From: Amoebophrya sp. AT5.2
Taxonomy: Eukaryota > Sar > Dinophyceae > Syndiniales > Amoebophryaceae
Assembly: GCA_005223375.1 (NCBI GenBank)
Contig: RXOD01004531.1
Coordinates: forward strand, 1-20,953
Length of the DNA: 20,953 nucleotides
Reading direction: 5' to 3'
Within the stretch, counting starts at the first letter, position 1. Each line of letters begins with the position of its first letter. The notes beneath the pieces are model-generated. The model was not told the DNA's origin. It saw only the letters and a list, made by a program, of their open reading frames with translations, and ran no database searches. The position numbers and the translations under genes were made by a program. Below are positions 18,214 through 20,953 of this stretch, piece after piece.

Positions 18214-20416
18214 ATGGCCTCGCTGGGGTCCAAGGAGACGTTCGATGGGTTGCGGGGCAAGAAGAGCCCGATCATCAACCCCAAACCGAGGGGGGAGGGC
18301 ATGACCGCCGCGGACCTGTTCGCGCGCGAACCGCCAAAAGGGAAGGAATTCAAGCGGGTGTCGAAGCAACTGGACGATCTTCTGCAGGACGTGAAGATCG
18401 ACAAGGACCCGCCCGTCGGGAGCCGGTTCTGGACGACCCCCCCCTCCCTCCTCTGCCAAGTGGACATTACCACCCGCTCCAAAAAAGCCAGATCCGACCT
18501 GCCGCAAAACACAAAGGTTGGAATTTGAACCTTTTATTCATAATATGGTTCGCATTCGCAATCGCATTCGAGGGCGGCCCTCCGATGCTCCGATGATACC
18601 AACCGATTCAATCATAATTGCAGGTGTATTGCGCGGGTGCGGCGTGTTGGCTGGATCCGCCGGAGCAGGGGACGTGCCGCATGCCCGTGACAATGATGCC
18701 GCCGAATTCGGGCAAGCAGCCGGTGTACTGGGTCACCTACTACGAGGGGAAGCAGGTGGACCCCATGAAGCGCTTCAATCTCGCGCCGGTCGAGGACGAA
18801 CTCCTCTACTTCCGCGCATGGCTCGCGCACAAGTACTACATCAAATTCATCCATTTCAAAGCAGCTGCACACATACTTGTGTCTTATCGGATGGATGAAT
18901 AGCTATTAGTTACCGTAAGCCACAATGAATAGGAATCATTAACCAAATGATTGATGAAGAGCCTCAATTTATCCGAAATCTAAATAAAAACGATAAATCA
19001 GGTACGGCAAGATGCTTCGCGGCAGTGACGGTATGGCGGACACCACTTGGTGGTTCAAGTTTTACGCTTTCCTCGATACGGACAAGTCGAACTCGGTGTC
19101 GATGGAGGAGTTCCAGGTTGGGCTGGCTAAGTACTGCTACCCCTCCAAGGACGGCGACGAGCAGCTTGCCTACGAGCGGCGCGCGGCGCTGCTGAATCTG
19201 CTGGACGAGAATGGGGATGGGGAGCTGAGCTTCGAGGAGTTCGGCGCCGTTCTCGGGATCGACCCGAAGGAGATCGCTAGGAAGCAGCGGGAGTTCAACG
19301 ACCAGCAGAAGATCGACGAAGTGCGGAACGCCGTGGCGGAAAACACCTTCCTGGACGAGGACGTGTACGTGCTGGGGGCGGACGGCATCAAGCGGTACTC
19401 GAGCCAAAAAGCCTACAACAAGTGGATCCGCAAACGGGACAACTCCTCGCGGAAGAGGTACAACAACGAAGCACAGAGACACACCGCTTCGATCTACAAA
19501 AACACGGACATGCAGAAAGCCTTCAAAAAGTGGTACGACTGGAAATACGTAAAAAGCGAAGACGAACTGTGGGCAAAACACCCAAAGGTACTACTAAATA
19601 TAGCGCTACACTAGAAGCTGTACTAAAACTAGGACTAGCGTTAGTCGTTGGCCATTCCCGCGCCCGCTTCCGCACGTATGCCTCGCGTCCACATCCTCGC
19701 GGCTACCCGGATCAATCATTTCATGCGCTCTAATGAAATCTGTATCCACGTGCCAGAACATCTTCAACACCCACAAATGAGGAAATCGAGATCACAACCT
19801 CAAAGAAATCTTCATATCTTTACGTTTGCCCGCGAAAATCACGACTTCTTCGTATCGCTAATGAAGGTTTGGTCACGACTTTTTCGTATCGCTCATGAAT
19901 ACTAATGTTCACAAGGTGTGGTCTTCGCGCATGAAGATTTCTCCGCACGACATGCACCCGAATTTCCGCGACTATTTTGGCAAGCCCGGGCTGTTCAACG
20001 GGGAGAAGGAGATCGACGCCCAGATGGAGCGCGACGCGGAGCCGCCCGTGCGGCGCATCCCAATGACGGAGGAATTTGCCCTCCTCCGCGAGCATTTATG
20101 CCAACTGTACTCCGTGGACAACCTCACCGACATTGATACGCAGCGAAGGATCTTCGAGATGATCGACGACAACGGCAACGGGCAGCTGTCGGCGACGGAG
20201 TTCACACAAGCGCTGGCGCACGTGGTCCACTACCCGCCGGGGCCGACCACCATCGACACGCGGACGCGGCGAGGGAGGATTTTCCACACGCTGGACTACA
20301 ACGCACAGGGAGAGCTGGACTTCGACAAACTGCGGAAGGGGTTGTTCGAGGGACCGGTGGGGCTGGCAGCCTTGTACTACAAGCCGCAGGGAATGCAGCC
20401 GCTGGGCACGGCGTGA
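18214..20416 (+). CDS. EF-hand calcium-binding protein, 532 residues, four exons
   Basis: Exons are 18214-18516, 18624-18832, 19002-19587 and 19916-20416; the three introns (107, 169 and 328 bases) all have GT-AG ends and keep the frame. Three intact EF-hand loops are visible: residues 196-207 (DTDKSNSVSMEE), 239-250 (DENGDGELSFEE) and 450-461 (DDNGNGQLSATE), each with acidic or polar ligands at 1, 3 and 5 and Glu at 12. A fourth at 493-504 (DYNAQGELDFDK) has Lys at position 12 and probably binds calcium poorly. The hands form an N-terminal pair and a C-terminal pair separated by about 200 basic, aromatic residues. The first 180 residues have no recognised domain. There is no signal peptide or membrane segment, so a cytosolic or cytoskeletal calcium sensor is likely. 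The ATG at 18214 is the first in the frame; its identity beyond EF-hand is not known. Confidence 0.9.
18845..18900. repeat. Perfect 10-base inverted repeat inside an intron
   Basis: ATTCATCCAT at 18845-18854 pairs exactly with ATGGATGAAT at 18891-18900, enclosing 36 bases. It lies near the 5' end of the second intron of the EF-hand gene (18833-19001) and could bring the ends of that intron together in RNA or mark a decayed element. Confidence 0.6.
19839..19899 (+). repeat. Imperfect tandem duplication near a 3' splice site
   Basis: A 27-base sequence at 19839-19865 recurs at 19873-19899 with two differences, a period of 34 bases. It lies in the last intron of the EF-hand gene, ending 16 bases before the acceptor at 19915. 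The first copy is followed by AAGGTTTGGTC and the acceptor region reads AAGGTGTGGTC, so the duplicated block also produces a look-alike acceptor. A TACTAAT branch-point-like sequence lies at 19900-19906. Confidence 0.8.
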
Positions 20417-20953
20417 GCTAAGGTGATGAAGAAAAACATCAGCTGCGAAGACCTACAAACATAGATTTACGGTTCGTTGTTGTTCGCTCCTATTCCAAGA
20501 ATTTTTCGTTTTCATGACAAATATGTACGCGGCAATATCGCGACAAGCCTTGTTGATGGTGTCTGCTTGCTAGAAAACGGCCGCTGTGCTGCGGCCGTTT
20601 GCCGCCACCGAGAGGAAGAAGTGCAGCAGCCGTTTTTGGGCAAGGATTTTTTTAGTTGTGGCGTAGCCCGCCGCGTCGATCGTACTTTACGCTTTCATCC
20701 GACAGTGCTGATGAGATTTTGATCTTCCGGTATGTACTTACACTATTCGAAGTGTCCTCCCACCCGACGAGATTCGCATTCTGCCGCGAGCAATATCATG
20801 CCGCCATGATCATCATCGGACTATGAATGATTTATGAAGACGCCCAGGGCGATGCACCCCGTCGTCGCTGGCCGCGAGAGGGGTCAACAAACGAAAAAAA
20901 TAATCACCCAGAAACTTCTACAGCACAACCATTAGTAGATTTCACTTGTTAAA
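20417..20953. other. Non-coding stretch after the EF-hand gene
   Basis: No supported gene. An 81-codon plus-strand frame at 20477-20722 has no ATG context or motif that argues for coding. The notable feature is a strong hairpin at 20575-20600; the rest is likely 3' untranslated and spacer DNA. Confidence 0.45.
20575..20600. repeat. Perfect 10-bp stem hairpin
   Basis: AAACGGCCGC at 20575-20584 pairs perfectly with GCGGCCGTTT at 20591-20600 around the six-base loop TGTGCT. It begins about 160 bases after the EF-hand stop codon, so it may be a structure in the 3' untranslated region or a 3'-end signal. There is no U-run directly after it, so it does not match a bacterial-type terminator. Confidence 0.7.

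Noticed and set aside
1..20953. tRNA, rRNA, CRISPR arrays and bacterial-type operons
   Set aside because: None of their characteristic sequences or repeat spacing was seen on reading both strands.

Overview
The window looks like nuclear DNA of a protist. The genes are interrupted by introns of about 66-390 bases, the exons are G+C-rich, and there are no bacterial operons or ribosome-binding sites. All recognisable genes lie on the + strand. The single-strand gene order, the mix of GT-AG and non-canonical introns, and terminal inverted repeats with flanking direct repeats on the non-canonical introns together suggest a dinoflagellate-lineage alveolate, with parasitic Syndiniales such as Amoebophrya the best fit I can offer. 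That assignment is inference; no rRNA or other phylogenetic marker is present.

Layout: bases 1-42 may be the tail of an upstream gene. From 1059 to 3666 there is a two-exon gene for an unrecognised 739-residue protein. Around 4403-4834 there is a weakly supported small spliced gene. From 5487 to 6966 there is a three-exon gene for a 352-residue protein with an Arg/Ser-rich stretch. From 7755 to 17547 there is a six-exon gene for a giant N-terminal-motor kinesin of about 2931 residues. From 18214 to 20416 there is a four-exon gene for a 532-residue EF-hand protein. The stretches between genes hold hairpins and short repeats but no gene I can defend.

The most interesting signal is in the introns. 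Two introns inside the kinesin motor domain have no GT-AG boundaries, yet removing them restores a conserved motor exactly. Each carries imperfect terminal inverted repeats beginning TTAG/TTAA/TTGG and is bracketed by a 5-base direct repeat, which is the signature of introner-like mobile introns. A third, less certain intron of the same kind lies in the 1059-3666 gene. The canonical introns often share a GTACT donor, and two of them contain tandem duplications close to a splice site, one of which creates an out-of-frame decoy donor.

A functional link between the genes cannot be shown. A kinesin and a calcium-binding EF-hand protein are both plausible cytoskeletal components, but in unidirectional gene arrays of this kind neighbours need not be related.
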